Of a DNA stretch of 64,000 nt, positions 1 to 8,097 are shown piece by piece. Source of the stretch: Rhodobacteraceae bacterium DSL-40 (lineage in GTDB: Bacteria; Pseudomonadota; Alphaproteobacteria; Rhodobacterales; Rhodobacteraceae). The DNA lies in contig QKPN01000002.1 in assembly GCA_003258405.1 (NCBI GenBank), positions 248,001 to 312,000 on the forward strand, read 5' to 3'. Each line of letters opens with the position of its first letter. Positions within the stretch are counted from its first letter, which is position 1. The notes beneath the pieces were generated by a model that was given only the letters and a program-made list of their open reading frames with translations, did not search any database and was not told the origin of the DNA. A program made the translations under genes and the position numbers.

Positions 1-1
1 C

Positions 2-541
2 ATGTACGGGATGCTGCTTGCGCCGAAGTTCATGGGGGCGGGCACCTACTGGATGACCGGCGTCTCGGTGAAGCAGCTCGGCGGGCTGAAGCAGTTCGCG
101 CTCTCGTTCCTCTTCGAGATCGTGCTGTCGATCCTCTTTGCCCCGATCCTGATGGTGCAGCAGACGATCGCGGTGATCCGCACGATGATCGGCTACAAGG
201 AGACCTGGAAGCCGCAGCAGCGCGCGGGGGGCAAGTATCCGCTGAGCGTGCTGGCGAAGTTCCATGCGCTCGAGACCATCACCGGCGCCCTGCTGCTCTC
301 GGGGATGTATCTCGGCATCGTCTCGATCTGGCTGCTGCCGATCGCGTTCAGCCTCGCGAGCGCCATTCCGCTCTCGGCGCTCTCGGGCGTCAACCTCCGC
401 GAGATGGACTGGAGCCGCTGGCACATGGGCACGCCCGAGGAATTCGACGAGCCCAACATCATCCGGCTCGCCCGCGTGAACCGCAGCCGCCTGCGCTCGA
501 TCCTCGAGCCGGGCCCGGCGGATCGCCTCGCCGCGGAATGA
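2..541 (+). CDS. opgH: Glucans biosynthesis glucosyltransferase H, C-terminal part (5' truncated by window edge)
   Basis: This is the end of OpgH/MdoH, the inner-membrane glycosyltransferase that makes the linear backbone of osmoregulated periplasmic glucans. The visible 179 residues hold at least three hydrophobic segments: around residues 32-55 (LFEIVLSILFAPILMVQQT), around 95-115, and a last one before SALSG. This matches the membrane-embedded C-terminus of the family, where a LFAP motif and a W-x-PQQR-like cytoplasmic loop recur. The catalytic GT2 domain lies upstream of the window. The open frame runs through base 1, so the ATG at base 2 is internal and not a start. The gene ends in TGA and is followed at once by two perfect hairpins. 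Assignment to OpgH is by recognition of the C-terminal pattern and is fairly secure. Confidence 0.85.
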   Translation: MYGMLLAPKFMGAGTYWMTGVSVKQLGGLKQFALSFLFEIVLSILFAPILMVQQTIAVIRTMIGYKETWKPQQRAGGKYPLSVLAKFHALETITGALLLSGMYLGIVSIWLLPIAFSLASAIPLSALSGVNLREMDWSRWHMGTPEEFDEPNIIRLARVNRSRLRSILEPGPADRLAAE

Positions 542-547
542 CCGGCG

Positions 548-569
548 GAGGGCGGCCCGGGCCGCCCTC
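548..569 (+). terminator. Perfect 11+11 palindrome after opgH
   Basis: GAGGGCGGCCC is followed directly by its reverse complement GGGCCGCCCTC, seven bases after the opgH stop. It can fold as a GC-rich hairpin, but no U-tract follows, so termination strength is uncertain. Confidence 0.55.
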
Positions 570-602
570 GAACAGACCGGCAACATCTTGAGTTCGACCC
601 TG

Positions 603-627
603 GAACCCCCGCGACATGCGGGGGTTC
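603..627 (+). terminator. 10-bp stem, 5-nt loop hairpin between opgH and smc
   Basis: GAACCCCCGC, loop GACAT, then GCGGGGGTTC form a perfect stem. It lies 33 bases after the preceding palindrome and before smc. The loop contains an ATG (616) in the smc frame, but a start inside a stable hairpin is unlikely, which supports the GTG at 691 as the smc start. Confidence 0.5.
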
Positions 628-690
628 GTCATTGACAAGCCCCCGGGAAGGCCCGATTCTCGCCCGAAGAGGTCAGATCGGATTTCCTCG

Positions 691-3600
691 GTGCAATTCA
701 CCCGCCTGCGTCTTCTCGGCTTCAAGAGCTTCGTCGATCCGACCGAGCTCGTGATCGCCCCCGGCCTGACTGGCGTGGTGGGGCCGAACGGCTGCGGCAA
801 GTCGAACCTGCTCGAGGCGCTGCGCTGGGTGATGGGCGAGACCCGTGCCAAGGCGATGCGCGGCTCCGGCATGGAGGACGTGATCTTCGCGGGCTCCGGC
901 GACCGGCCCGCGCGCAATCACGCCGAGGTGACACTCACCATCGACAACCGGGAGCGGCTGGCGCCCGCGGGCTTCAACGACACCGACACGCTCGAGGTGA
1001 TCCGCCGCATCACCCGCGATGCGGGCTCGGCCTACCGCGCCAACGGCAAGGAGGCGCGCGCCCGCGACGTGCAGATGCTCTTCGCCGATGCCTCCACCGG
1101 CGCGCATTCGCCCGCGCTCGTGCGCCAGGGCCAGATCTCCGAGCTCATCAACGCCAAGCCGACCGCGCGACGCCGGGTGCTCGAAGAGGCCGCCGGCATT
1201 TCCGGCCTTTATCAGCGTCGCCACGAGGCCGAGCTGAAGCTGCGCGCGACCGAGACCAATCTCGGCCGGGTCGCGGATGTGCTCGAGGCGCTGGAGACCC
1301 AGATCGCGGCCCTGGCCCGCCAGGCAAAGCAGGCCGCGCGCTACCGCGAGATTGCCGAGGCGCTGCGCCGGGCCGAGGCGCTGCTGCTCTGGCGGCTCTG
1401 GCACGATGCCGAGACCGACCGCGAAACCGCGGCCCGCGGGCTTACCGCCGCCGCGCGGACCGCCGGCATCGCCCAGACCGAGGCGGCGCAGGCGCTCCGG
1501 CAGCAATCCGAGGCCGAGGAGGCGATGCCGGGCCTCCGCGAGGAGGATGCGATCGCGGGGGCGGTGCTCCAGCGGCTCACCATCGAGCGCGACCGGCTCG
1601 ATGCCCGCGCCGAGGAGGCCCGCCGCCTGATCGGCGAGCTCGAGGCCCGCAAGGGCCAGCTTGCCGCCGACCGCGAGCGCGAGGCCGCGCTCAATTCCGA
1701 TGCCGCCGGGATGATCGAGGGGCTCCGCGCCGAACAGGAGGAGCTCGCGGCCGAGGGCGACGGGCATGAGGACGAGCTCGCCCTCGCGCGCGAGGCCGCC
1801 GAAGCCGCCGCCGAGACGCTGCGCGAGGCCGAGGCGGTGTTCGAGGCCCGCGCCGAGGCCTCCGCCCGGCTCATTGCCGATCACCAGTCCGCCAACCGCG
1901 CCCTCGACGAGGCCCGGCGCCGCGAGACCGAGGCCGAGCGCGCCCGCGCCCAGGCCGAGGAGGCGCTCGGCGCCGCCGGGGCCGAGCTCGAGGCCGCGCT
2001 CGAGGCGCGCGAGGCCGCGACGGATGCCGCCGAGGCGACGGCCGATGCCGCCACCGAGGCCGAGGAGGCTCTGGGCGAGGCCGAAGCCGCCTCCGCCGCG
2101 GCCCGCAGCGGCGAGACCGCGCTGCGCGCCCGGCTTTCCGAGACCGAGGGCGCCCAGCGCGCACTGGCAGCCGAGGTCGCCGGGCTGGAGAAGCTGCTGG
2201 CCCGCGCCGGGGGCGGCGGAAACCAGATCCTCGACGCGGTGCGCGTGACGCCGGGCTTCGAGGCCGCGCTTGGCGCCGCCCTGGCCGACGACCTCTCGTT
2301 GCCGCTGCTGGCCGAGGGCGCCGCGGGGAGCGGCTGGCGCACCCTGCCGCCCGGAGGCTCCTCCCCGGCGCTGCCAGCGGGCGCGGCCCCGCTCGCCGCG
2401 GAGGTCGAGGCCCCGGAGGCGCTTGCCCGCCGGCTCGCCGCGATCGGCGTTGTTGCGCGCGCCGACGGTCCGCGGTTGCAGGCCGCACTCGGCCCCGGCC
2501 AGCGCCTCGTGAGCCGCGAGGGCGATCTCTGGCGCTGGGACGGGCTTTCGGTGGAGGCCGGCGGCGCGCCCACCGCCGCCGCGCTGCGCCTCCAGCAGAG
2601 GAACCGCCTCGCCGCGCTCTCCGACCAGCTCGCGGAGGCCGAGGAGGCGGCCGAGGCCGCACGCGATGCGGCCGCCGAGGCGGCCGCCGCGCTCGCCGCC
2701 GCGACGGAGGCCGAACGCCATGCACGTGGCCGCCGCAAGGACGCGGACCAGGCCGCATCGGATGCCGGCCGCGCGCTCACCCGCGCCGAGGCCGCCGCCG
2801 AGACGCTTCAGGGCCGGGTCGCCACGCTCAGCTCCGCCGTTACCCGCCGGGGCGAGGATCTTGCCGCCGCATCCACCGCCCGCGCCACGGCCGAGGCCGA
2901 GGTTGCGGGGCTCGGCGATCCGGAGGCCGCGCGCGCCGCGGTCGAGGCCGAGCGCACCCGGGTCGAGGCCGCGCGCATCTTCATGATGACCCGCCGGGCC
3001 GGGGCCGACGAGCTCGACCGCGCCGGGCGCGCCCGCGCCCGCCGGCTCGACGAGATCATCCGCGAGACCCAGGGCTGGTCCAGCCGTCTGGCGAGTGCCG
3101 CCGGCCGGCTCGCCGATCTCGACCGCCGGGCGGCGGAAACCGAGGCCGCGCTCACCGAGGCGCGCAGCCGCCCCGCCGAGCTTGCGGAGCAGATCGCGGA
3201 GATTGCCGAGACGCTCGAGGAGGCCGAGGCCCGGCGCCGCCGCGCCGCCGATGCGCTCGCCGCCGCCGAAACCGCCCAGCGCAGCCTCGCCACCGCGGCC
3301 CGCGCCGCCGAAAAGGCGGCCGGCGAGGCGCGCGAGAACCGCGCCCGCATCGAGGCGCTTTCCGAGGCCGCCGAGATCAATGCCGCCGCCGCGACCGAGC
3401 GGGTGCAGGCCGAGATGGGCTGCGCGCCGCAGGCACTGCTCGAACGCTTCGGCGAGGAGGCCGCGAGCGTGCCCGGCGCCACGGCGCTCGAGGATCGTGC
3501 CGGGCAGCTCCGGCGCCAGCGCGACGGGCTCGGGGCGGTGAACCTCCGCGCCGAACAGGACAGCATCGAGGTGCGCGAGGAGCATGCGGCCCTCGCCGCC

Positions 3601-4161
3601 GAGAAGGCCGATCTCGAGGAGGCGATCCGCAAGCTCCGCCAGGGCATCGCCAATCTCAACCGCGAGGGGCGCGAGCGGCTGCTCGAGGCCTTCGACGAGG
3701 TGAACCGCAACTTCGCGATGCTCTTCCGCCATCTCTTCAACGGCGGCGAGGCCAATCTCGTGCTGGTCGAGAGCGACGATCCGCTCGAGGCCGGGCTCGA
3801 GATCATGTGCCAGCCGCCGGGCAAGAAGCTCTCGACCCTTTCGCTGCTCTCGGGCGGCGAGCAGACGCTGACGGCGCTCAGCCTGATCTTCGCGGTCTTC
3901 CTCGCCAACCCCTCGCCGATCTGCGTGCTTGACGAAGTGGACGCGCCGCTCGACGATGCGAACGTGACGCGGTTCTGCGATCTGCTCGACGAGATGACGA
4001 AGCGGACCAAGACGCGGTTTCTCATCATCACCCACCATGCGGTGACAATGGGCCGGATGGACCGGCTTTTCGGGGTGACGATGGCCGAGCAGGGCGTGAG
4101 CAAGCTGGTTTCCGTCGATCTCGCCGCCGCCGAGCGGATCGTCGAGACGGCGATTGCCTGA
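691..4161 (+). CDS. smc: Chromosome segregation protein SMC
   Basis: SMC is the ATPase core of condensin and organises and segregates the chromosome. The protein has 1156 residues, the usual alphaproteobacterial length. It has an N-terminal Walker A (GPNGCGKS, residues 31-38), a long Ala/Glu/Arg-rich coiled coil, a hinge at about residues 512-640 (after AGGGGNQILDAV), a second coiled coil, and a C-terminal head with the signature LLSGGEQTLTALSL (about residue 1053) and Walker B CVLDEVDAPLDDANV. I chose the GTG at 691 because homologues start directly at the QFTRLRLLGFKSF strand. An upstream in-frame ATG at 616 would add 25 atypical residues and lies in a hairpin. The neighbouring phosphatase gene begins 76 bases downstream and is probably a separate unit. 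Confidence 0.95.
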   Translation: MQFTRLRLLGFKSFVDPTELVIAPGLTGVVGPNGCGKSNLLEALRWVMGETRAKAMRGSGMEDVIFAGSGDRPARNHAEVTLTIDNRERLAPAGFNDTDTLEVIRRITRDAGSAYRANGKEARARDVQMLFADASTGAHSPALVRQGQISELINAKPTARRRVLEEAAGISGLYQRRHEAELKLRATETNLGRVADVLEALETQIAALARQAKQAARYREIAEALRRAEALLLWRLWHDAETDRETAARGLTAAARTAGIAQTEAAQALRQQSEAEEAMPGLREEDAIAGAVLQRLTIERDRLDARAEEARRLIGELEARKGQLAADREREAALNSDAAGMIEGLRAEQEELAAEGDGHEDELALAREAAEAAAETLREAEAVFEARAEASARLIADHQSANRALDEARRRETEAERARAQAEEALGAAGAELEAALEAREAATDAAEATADAATEAEEALGEAEAASAAARSGETALRARLSETEGAQRALAAEVAGLEKLLARAGGGGNQILDAVRVTPGFEAALGAALADDLSLPLLAEGAAGSGWRTLPPGGSSPALPAGAAPLAAEVEAPEALARRLAAIGVVARADGPRLQAALGPGQRLVSREGDLWRWDGLSVEAGGAPTAAALRLQQRNRLAALSDQLAEAEEAAEAARDAAAEAAAALAAATEAERHARGRRKDADQAASDAGRALTRAEAAAETLQGRVATLSSAVTRRGEDLAAASTARATAEAEVAGLGDPEAARAAVEAERTRVEAARIFMMTRRAGADELDRAGRARARRLDEIIRETQGWSSRLASAAGRLADLDRRAAETEAALTEARSRPAELAEQIAEIAETLEEAEARRRRAADALAAAETAQRSLATAARAAEKAAGEARENRARIEALSEAAEINAAAATERVQAEMGCAPQALLERFGEEAASVPGATALEDRAGQLRRQRDGLGAVNLRAEQDSIEVREEHAALAAEKADLEEAIRKLRQGIANLNREGRERLLEAFDEVNRNFAMLFRHLFNGGEANLVLVESDDPLEAGLEIMCQPPGKKLSTLSLLSGGEQTLTALSLIFAVFLANPSPICVLDEVDAPLDDANVTRFCDLLDEMTKRTKTRFLIITHHAVTMGRMDRLFGVTMAEQGVSKLVSVDLAAAERIVETAIA

Positions 4162-4190
4162 GCGGGGCGGCCCTCCACCGATCGCGTCCT

Positions 4191-4208
4191 CCGTCACAAT
4201 AGTGTCGC
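4191..4208 (+). promoter_or_regulatory. Candidate PHO box upstream of plcP-btaA-btaB
   Basis: CCGTCAC, spacer AATA, GTGTCGC: two 7-base half-sites in tandem with a 4-base spacer. Each half matches the PhoB consensus CTGTCAT at about five of seven positions. It sits 30-47 bases before the plcP start, in the short gap after smc. The family context (phosphate-starvation lipid genes) makes PhoB control plausible; the match itself is only moderate. Confidence 0.45.
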
Positions 4209-4237
4209 CGCGGTGCGGTAGAGGTCGCGGCCAAAGG

Positions 4238-5074
4238 GTGAAGGGTTCGGAAACGCCGGTGAGATATCGCACGATCTTCCTGTCGGACATCCACCTCGGC
4301 ACCCGCGGATGCCAGGCGGCGCTGCTGCTCGATTTCCTCGACCACAATCAGGCCGACACCTATTATCTCGTGGGCGACATCTTCGACGGCTGGCGGCTCC
4401 GGCGCGGCTGGCACTGGCCGCAGGCCCATAACGACGTGGTGCAGGAATTTCTCGCCCGCGCCCATGACGGCGCGCAGGTCTACTACATTCCCGGCAATCA
4501 CGACGAGATCATGCGGACCTATCTCGGCACGCATTTCGGCGGCATCGAGGTGGTGCGGCAGGCGGATTTCGTGTCGACCGCCGGGGCACGGTATCTCGTC
4601 ACCCATGGCGACCAGTTCGACGCGGTGGTCGTCAACGCGAAGTGGCTCGCCCATCTCGGCGACCGGGCCTATGGCTTCGCGCTCTGGCTCAACACCTGGT
4701 TCAACCGGGCCCGCAGGCTCTGGGGCGGGCAGTACTGGTCGCTCTCGAACTGGGCGAAGCAGCAGGTGAAGCGCGCGGTCAACCATATCGGCGAATACGA
4801 GGCCGTCTTGACCGAGGAAGCGCGGCGGGGCGGGTATGACGGCATCATCTGCGGCCATATCCACAGCGCCAACATGCGCGACATGAACGGGATTTCCTAT
4901 GTGAATACCGGCGACTGGGTCGAAAGCTGCACGGCGGTCGTGGAGCGGGAGGACGGCAGCCTCCAGCTCGTCGACTGGGCGGCGATGACCCGGCGGCGGC
5001 AACTGGTACGGGCCCTGCGCGAGGCGCCCGCACGACGCAAGGATCGCGCGAGACGCAGGAAACAGGCAGCCTGA
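4238..5074 (+). CDS. plcP: PlcP-like calcineurin-type phosphodiesterase (LpxH superfamily)
   Basis: A metallophosphoesterase of about 278 residues with the full calcineurin-fold motif set: FLSDIHLGT, VGDIFDGW, IPGNHDE, THGDQFD and CGHIHSANM supply the metal ligands. Automatic pipelines usually call this COG2908 group UDP-2,3-diacylglucosamine diphosphatase. However, in Sinorhizobium and marine bacteria the homologue PlcP acts as a phospholipase C that degrades phospholipids under phosphate starvation and frees diacylglycerol. Here the gene lies 5 bases upstream of btaA, whose substrate is diacylglycerol, so PlcP is the better call. The start is ambiguous: GTG 4238 (used here) or GTG 4259, just before the RTIFLSDIHLG strand. 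The C-terminus is strongly basic (RRKDRARRRKQAA), which could help membrane association. Being an LpxH paralogue remains the alternative. Confidence 0.8.
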   Translation: MKGSETPVRYRTIFLSDIHLGTRGCQAALLLDFLDHNQADTYYLVGDIFDGWRLRRGWHWPQAHNDVVQEFLARAHDGAQVYYIPGNHDEIMRTYLGTHFGGIEVVRQADFVSTAGARYLVTHGDQFDAVVVNAKWLAHLGDRAYGFALWLNTWFNRARRLWGGQYWSLSNWAKQQVKRAVNHIGEYEAVLTEEARRGGYDGIICGHIHSANMRDMNGISYVNTGDWVESCTAVVEREDGSLQLVDWAAMTRRRQLVRALREAPARRKDRARRRKQAA

Positions 5075-5079
5075 CCCAC

Positions 5080-6306
5080 ATGGACCAGACCCAGACGATC
5101 GGCAAGCAGCTCGGCGCCGCGGTGCTCCAGAACCCGGCCCTCTCCCGCACCGGACTCCAGGAGAGGCTCTTCTCGCGGCTGTTCCGCGATCTGGTCTATG
5201 CCCAGATCTGGGAGGATCCGGTCGCGGACATGGAGGCGCTCCGGATCACCAGGCGCGACCATATCGTCTGCATCGCCTCGGGCGGCTGCAACGTGATGTC
5301 CTATCTCACCGCCAATCCGGCCTCGATCACCGCGGTGGATCTCTCGCCCGCCCATGTCGCGCTTCTGCGGCTGAAGCTCGCCGCGGCGCGGCACCTGCCC
5401 GATCATGCCCGCTTCCACGACTTCTTCGGCCGGGCCGATCTCGCCTCGAACCCCGCGCTCTACGACGAGATCCTGAAGCCCGAGCTCGATGCGGAAACCC
5501 GCGCCTACTGGGAGGCGCGACCCTACGGGCGGCGGCGGATCCGGATGTTTGCCCGCGGCTTCTACCGCTTCGGGCTGCTCGGGCGCTTCATCGGCTCGGC
5601 CCATCTGGCGGCGCGGCTCGGCAAGGTCGATTTCACGCCCTTCCTCGCGGCCCAGAGCCTCGAGGAGCAGCAGGCCTTCTTCGATGCCCATATCGAGCCG
5701 CTGCTGGCCAGGCCGGTGGTGAAGTTCCTCGGGCGGCAGCCGGCCGCCCTCTTCGGGCTCGGCATTCCGCCGGCCCAGTTCGACAAGCTCGCCGCCGATG
5801 GCGCGGGCGACGTAATCCCGGTGCTGCGCGAGCGGCTGCGGCGGCTGATGTGCGATTTCCCGCTCTCCGAGAACTACTTCGCCTGGCAGGCCTTCCATCG
5901 CGGCTACGGGCCGGATGACTGCCGCCCGGTGCCGCCCTATCTCGCGCCGGAGCATTTCGAGAAGGTGCGGGCCAATGCCTCGAAGGTCTCGGTGCTCAAC
6001 CGCTCGCTCACCGATCTGCTGGCGGATGCGCCCGCGGCCTCGCGGCACATCTATGTGCTGCTCGACGCGCAGGACTGGATGAACGACGGCCAGCTCAACG
6101 CGCTCTGGCGCCAGATCACCCGGACCGCCGCCCCCGGCGCGCGGGTGATCTTCCGCACCGGTGGCGCCGAGGACATCCTGCCCGGCCGGGTGGCGCCGGA
6201 GATCCTCGCGCGCTGGAGCTATGATGCGGAGGCCTCGGCGGCCGGGTTCGCGGCCGACCGCTCGGCGATCTACGGCGGCTTCCACCTCTACCGTCTCGCG
6301 GCATGA
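5080..6306 (+). CDS. btaA: S-adenosylmethionine:diacylglycerol 3-amino-3-carboxypropyltransferase
   Basis: BtaA transfers the 3-amino-3-carboxypropyl group of S-adenosylmethionine to diacylglycerol. This makes diacylglyceryl-homoserine, the precursor of the betaine lipid DGTS. The 408-residue protein carries the family landmarks: VYAQIWEDPVADMEAL near residue 40, the SAM-binding region IASGGCNVMSYL followed by VDLSPAHVALLRLKL (about residues 66-100), and a C-terminal segment with DAQDWM and RTGG. It starts 5 bases after the plcP stop and overlaps btaB by 4 bases (ATGA), so the three genes should be co-translated. Betaine lipids replace phospholipids when phosphate is scarce, which matches the upstream PHO-box candidate. 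Confidence 0.93.
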   Translation: MDQTQTIGKQLGAAVLQNPALSRTGLQERLFSRLFRDLVYAQIWEDPVADMEALRITRRDHIVCIASGGCNVMSYLTANPASITAVDLSPAHVALLRLKLAAARHLPDHARFHDFFGRADLASNPALYDEILKPELDAETRAYWEARPYGRRRIRMFARGFYRFGLLGRFIGSAHLAARLGKVDFTPFLAAQSLEEQQAFFDAHIEPLLARPVVKFLGRQPAALFGLGIPPAQFDKLAADGAGDVIPVLRERLRRLMCDFPLSENYFAWQAFHRGYGPDDCRPVPPYLAPEHFEKVRANASKVSVLNRSLTDLLADAPAASRHIYVLLDAQDWMNDGQLNALWRQITRTAAPGARVIFRTGGAEDILPGRVAPEILARWSYDAEASAAGFAADRSAIYGGFHLYRLAA

Positions 6307-6956
6307 GCGGCGGCATGGCGGGCCTCGCGAACTCCCACGGCGAGCTCATGAATGCGGTCTACCGGCGCCAGCGCTGGATCTATGACGCGTCGCGCAAGTA
6401 TTTCCTCTTTGGCCGCGACCATCTGATCGCGCATCTCGATCCGCCCGAGGGCGGGCGGGTGCTGGAGATCGGCTGCGGCACGGGGCGGAACCTCGCCCTC
6501 ATCGGCCGGCGCTATCCCGGCGCACGCCGCTTCGGGCTCGACATCTCCTCGGAGATGCTGCGCTCGGCGCGGAAGAAGCTCGGCGAGAGCGCCCGCCTTG
6601 GTGAAGGCGATGCCTGCGGCTTCGATGCCGGGGCGCTCTTCGGGGAGCCGGTGTTCGAGCGGGTGGTGTTTTCCTACGCGCTTTCGATGATCCCGGACTG
6701 GAGGCGGGCGCTGGAGGAGGCGGCGGGCAAGCTCGCCCCCGGCGGCGCGCTGCATGTGGTGGATTTCGGACGGCAGGAGCGCCTGCCGGGCTGGTTCCGG
6801 ACGGGGCTCGCGGCCTGGCTCGGGAAATTCCATGTGACGCCGCGCAGCGACCTCGAGGCGGCGCTCGGGGAGATCGCCGCGAAGTCCGGGGCGGAGGTGC
6901 GATGGGAACCGCTGCACGGAAGCTATGCCCAGTACGGGGTGCTCCGGCGGCGGTGA
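6303..6956 (+). CDS. btaB: Diacylglyceryl-homoserine N-methyltransferase (DGTS synthesis)
   Basis: BtaB methylates diacylglyceryl-homoserine three times with S-adenosylmethionine to give the betaine lipid DGTS. The protein has 217 residues, usual for bacterial BtaB. It shows a class I methyltransferase fold: motif I LEIGCGTGRNL (about residues 44-54), an acidic residue in FGLDISSEML, motif GDACGFDA, and VVFSYALSMIPDW. The N-terminal YRRQRWIYDASRKYFLFGRD is typical of the family. The start ATG overlaps the btaA stop. A short 3' hairpin (7044-7058, stem GCCGGT/ACCGGC) may end the operon. Confidence 0.92.
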   Translation: MSGGMAGLANSHGELMNAVYRRQRWIYDASRKYFLFGRDHLIAHLDPPEGGRVLEIGCGTGRNLALIGRRYPGARRFGLDISSEMLRSARKKLGESARLGEGDACGFDAGALFGEPVFERVVFSYALSMIPDWRRALEEAAGKLAPGGALHVVDFGRQERLPGWFRTGLAAWLGKFHVTPRSDLEAALGEIAAKSGAEVRWEPLHGSYAQYGVLRRR

Positions 6957-6964
6957 AATCGGGC

Positions 6965-6987
6965 TTTTCACCGTGAAAATGTGAAAA
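6965..6987. promoter_or_regulatory. Triple GTGAAAA motif cluster downstream of btaB
   Basis: TTTTCAC, one base, GTGAAAA, one base, GTGAAAA: one inverted and one direct copy of the same heptamer within 23 bases. It lies in an AT-rich patch of about 60 bases inside an otherwise very GC-rich 255-base gap (6957-7211). It looks like a protein-binding array, but no regulator can be named. Confidence 0.3.
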
Positions 6988-7145
6988 CACCGCTGAAATC
7001 ACTGGATTTTTCCGTAAACAAATCATGAATCGGCGCCGCGTGCGCCGGTGAGACCGGCCGCCGCCACGACCGGTGGCGCGCGGCGGGCCCGGCCGTGCCC
7101 GCCTGCCCCGTCCCTCGCGAAAGGGTTATCGCCCGGCGGGGACCG

Positions 7146-7161
7146 CTAACCGACTGGTAAC
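7146..7161 (+). promoter_or_regulatory. Weak CtrA-like box upstream of the sltF-flhA operon
   Basis: CTAA, seven bases, GTAAC. The CtrA consensus is TTAA-N7-TTAAC, so each half has one mismatch. It is 50 bases before the sltF-like start. CtrA control of flagellar genes is known in related bacteria. The match is weak and should be treated as a candidate only. Confidence 0.3.
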
Positions 7162-7211
7162 CAAGCTTGCCTAGAGCTTGGCCATTCGGTGGTTGGAGGA
7201 GAAGCTTCCCC

Positions 7212-8084
7212 GTGTTGGCCCGGATCATCCTGGGGCTCGGAATGGCACTTGCGCTGGCGACCATCGCGCAGGCGGCACCTCTGCGCGAGGATGACGAGGA
7301 ATATGCCGCAGCGCTCTGCGAGCGGGCGATCCTCAATGCCGCCCGGCGCGGCGGCGTGCCGCCCGAGGTGCTCTATGCCATCTCGCTGACCGAGACCGGG
7401 CGGATGACCGGCGGGCGGCTCCGGCCCTGGCCCTGGGCGATCAACCGGGAAGGCAAGGGATTCTGGTTCAAGAACAAGGAAGAAGCGCTCGCCTTCGGCA
7501 AGCAGAGCCTCGCAGACGGGCGCAAGAGCTTCGATGTGGGCTGCGTCCAGATCAACTACCGCTGGCACGGCCATGCCTTCCCGAGCCTCGAGGACATGTT
7601 CAACCCCGAATGGACCGCGACCTATGCCGCGCAGTTCCTGCGCACGCTCTACGAGGAGCGCGGCGACTGGTCGGCGGCGGCGGGCGCCTATCACTCGCTG
7701 AGCCCGGAATACGCCACGATCTACCGCAAGCGCTTCGACCGCATCCTCGCGGGCATCGACCCCTCGCTGATCGAGGGCGGTGCCTCGCAGCTCGCCGACT
7801 ATGTGCCGACCCGCACCCCGCCCCTCGGCTCGCCGCTCCGGGCGCTTGCCCTCGGCGCGGACGGCGCCGGCGGCCGGATGAGCCGCGCCGAGCGCTGGGA
7901 GGCGCAGCGGCAGGCCTACGAGGCACGGCGGCAGGAGCTCGGGCCGCCGCCCGCACCAGCGCCGGGCGGCGTGGCCGGCATGCTCTTCCTGCCGGCGGCG
8001 GGCTCGCTCCTCAACGAGGGGCGCGGCTCGCTGCTGACGGAGGGCACGCCGCTCCTCACCGCGCCGGGCGGGAGCCTCTATTGA
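7212..8084 (+). CDS. Flagellum-associated lytic transglycosylase (SltF-like)
   Basis: A secreted SLT-fold protein of 290 residues. It starts at GTG 7212 behind a GGAGGA ribosome site (7195-7200) and has a Sec signal peptide (LARIILGLGMALALATIAQAA). The catalytic core is in ISLTETGRMTGG (the glutamate would be the general acid), followed by FDVGCVQINYRWHG and AAGAYHSLSPEY, the usual SLT motifs. The Pro/Ala-rich tail is low complexity. It lies 13 bases before flhA, so it is co-transcribed with export-apparatus genes. In Rhodobacter sphaeroides a similar enzyme, SltF, opens the peptidoglycan for the flagellar rod, and the context suggests the same job here. Confidence 0.8.
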   Translation: MLARIILGLGMALALATIAQAAPLREDDEEYAAALCERAILNAARRGGVPPEVLYAISLTETGRMTGGRLRPWPWAINREGKGFWFKNKEEALAFGKQSLADGRKSFDVGCVQINYRWHGHAFPSLEDMFNPEWTATYAAQFLRTLYEERGDWSAAAGAYHSLSPEYATIYRKRFDRILAGIDPSLIEGGASQLADYVPTRTPPLGSPLRALALGADGAGGRMSRAERWEAQRQAYEARRQELGPPPAPAPGGVAGMLFLPAAGSLLNEGRGSLLTEGTPLLTAPGGSLY

Positions 8085-8097
8085 GCCGCGGGGGACC

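Noticed and set aside
616-690. ATG 616 as the smc start
   Set aside because: It lies in the loop of a perfect hairpin and adds 25 residues not seen in SMC proteins; GTG 691 fits the family start.
1400-3500. Apparent repeats rich in GAGGCCGCC within smc
   Set aside because: These come from the Ala/Glu-rich coiled coil in a high-GC codon context and are not a separate repeat element.
673-4347. A 1224-codon open frame on the minus strand across smc
   Set aside because: It is the antisense shadow of a high-GC coiled-coil gene; the composition is Gly/Leu/Arg-rich with no domain, and the sense strand codes an intact SMC.
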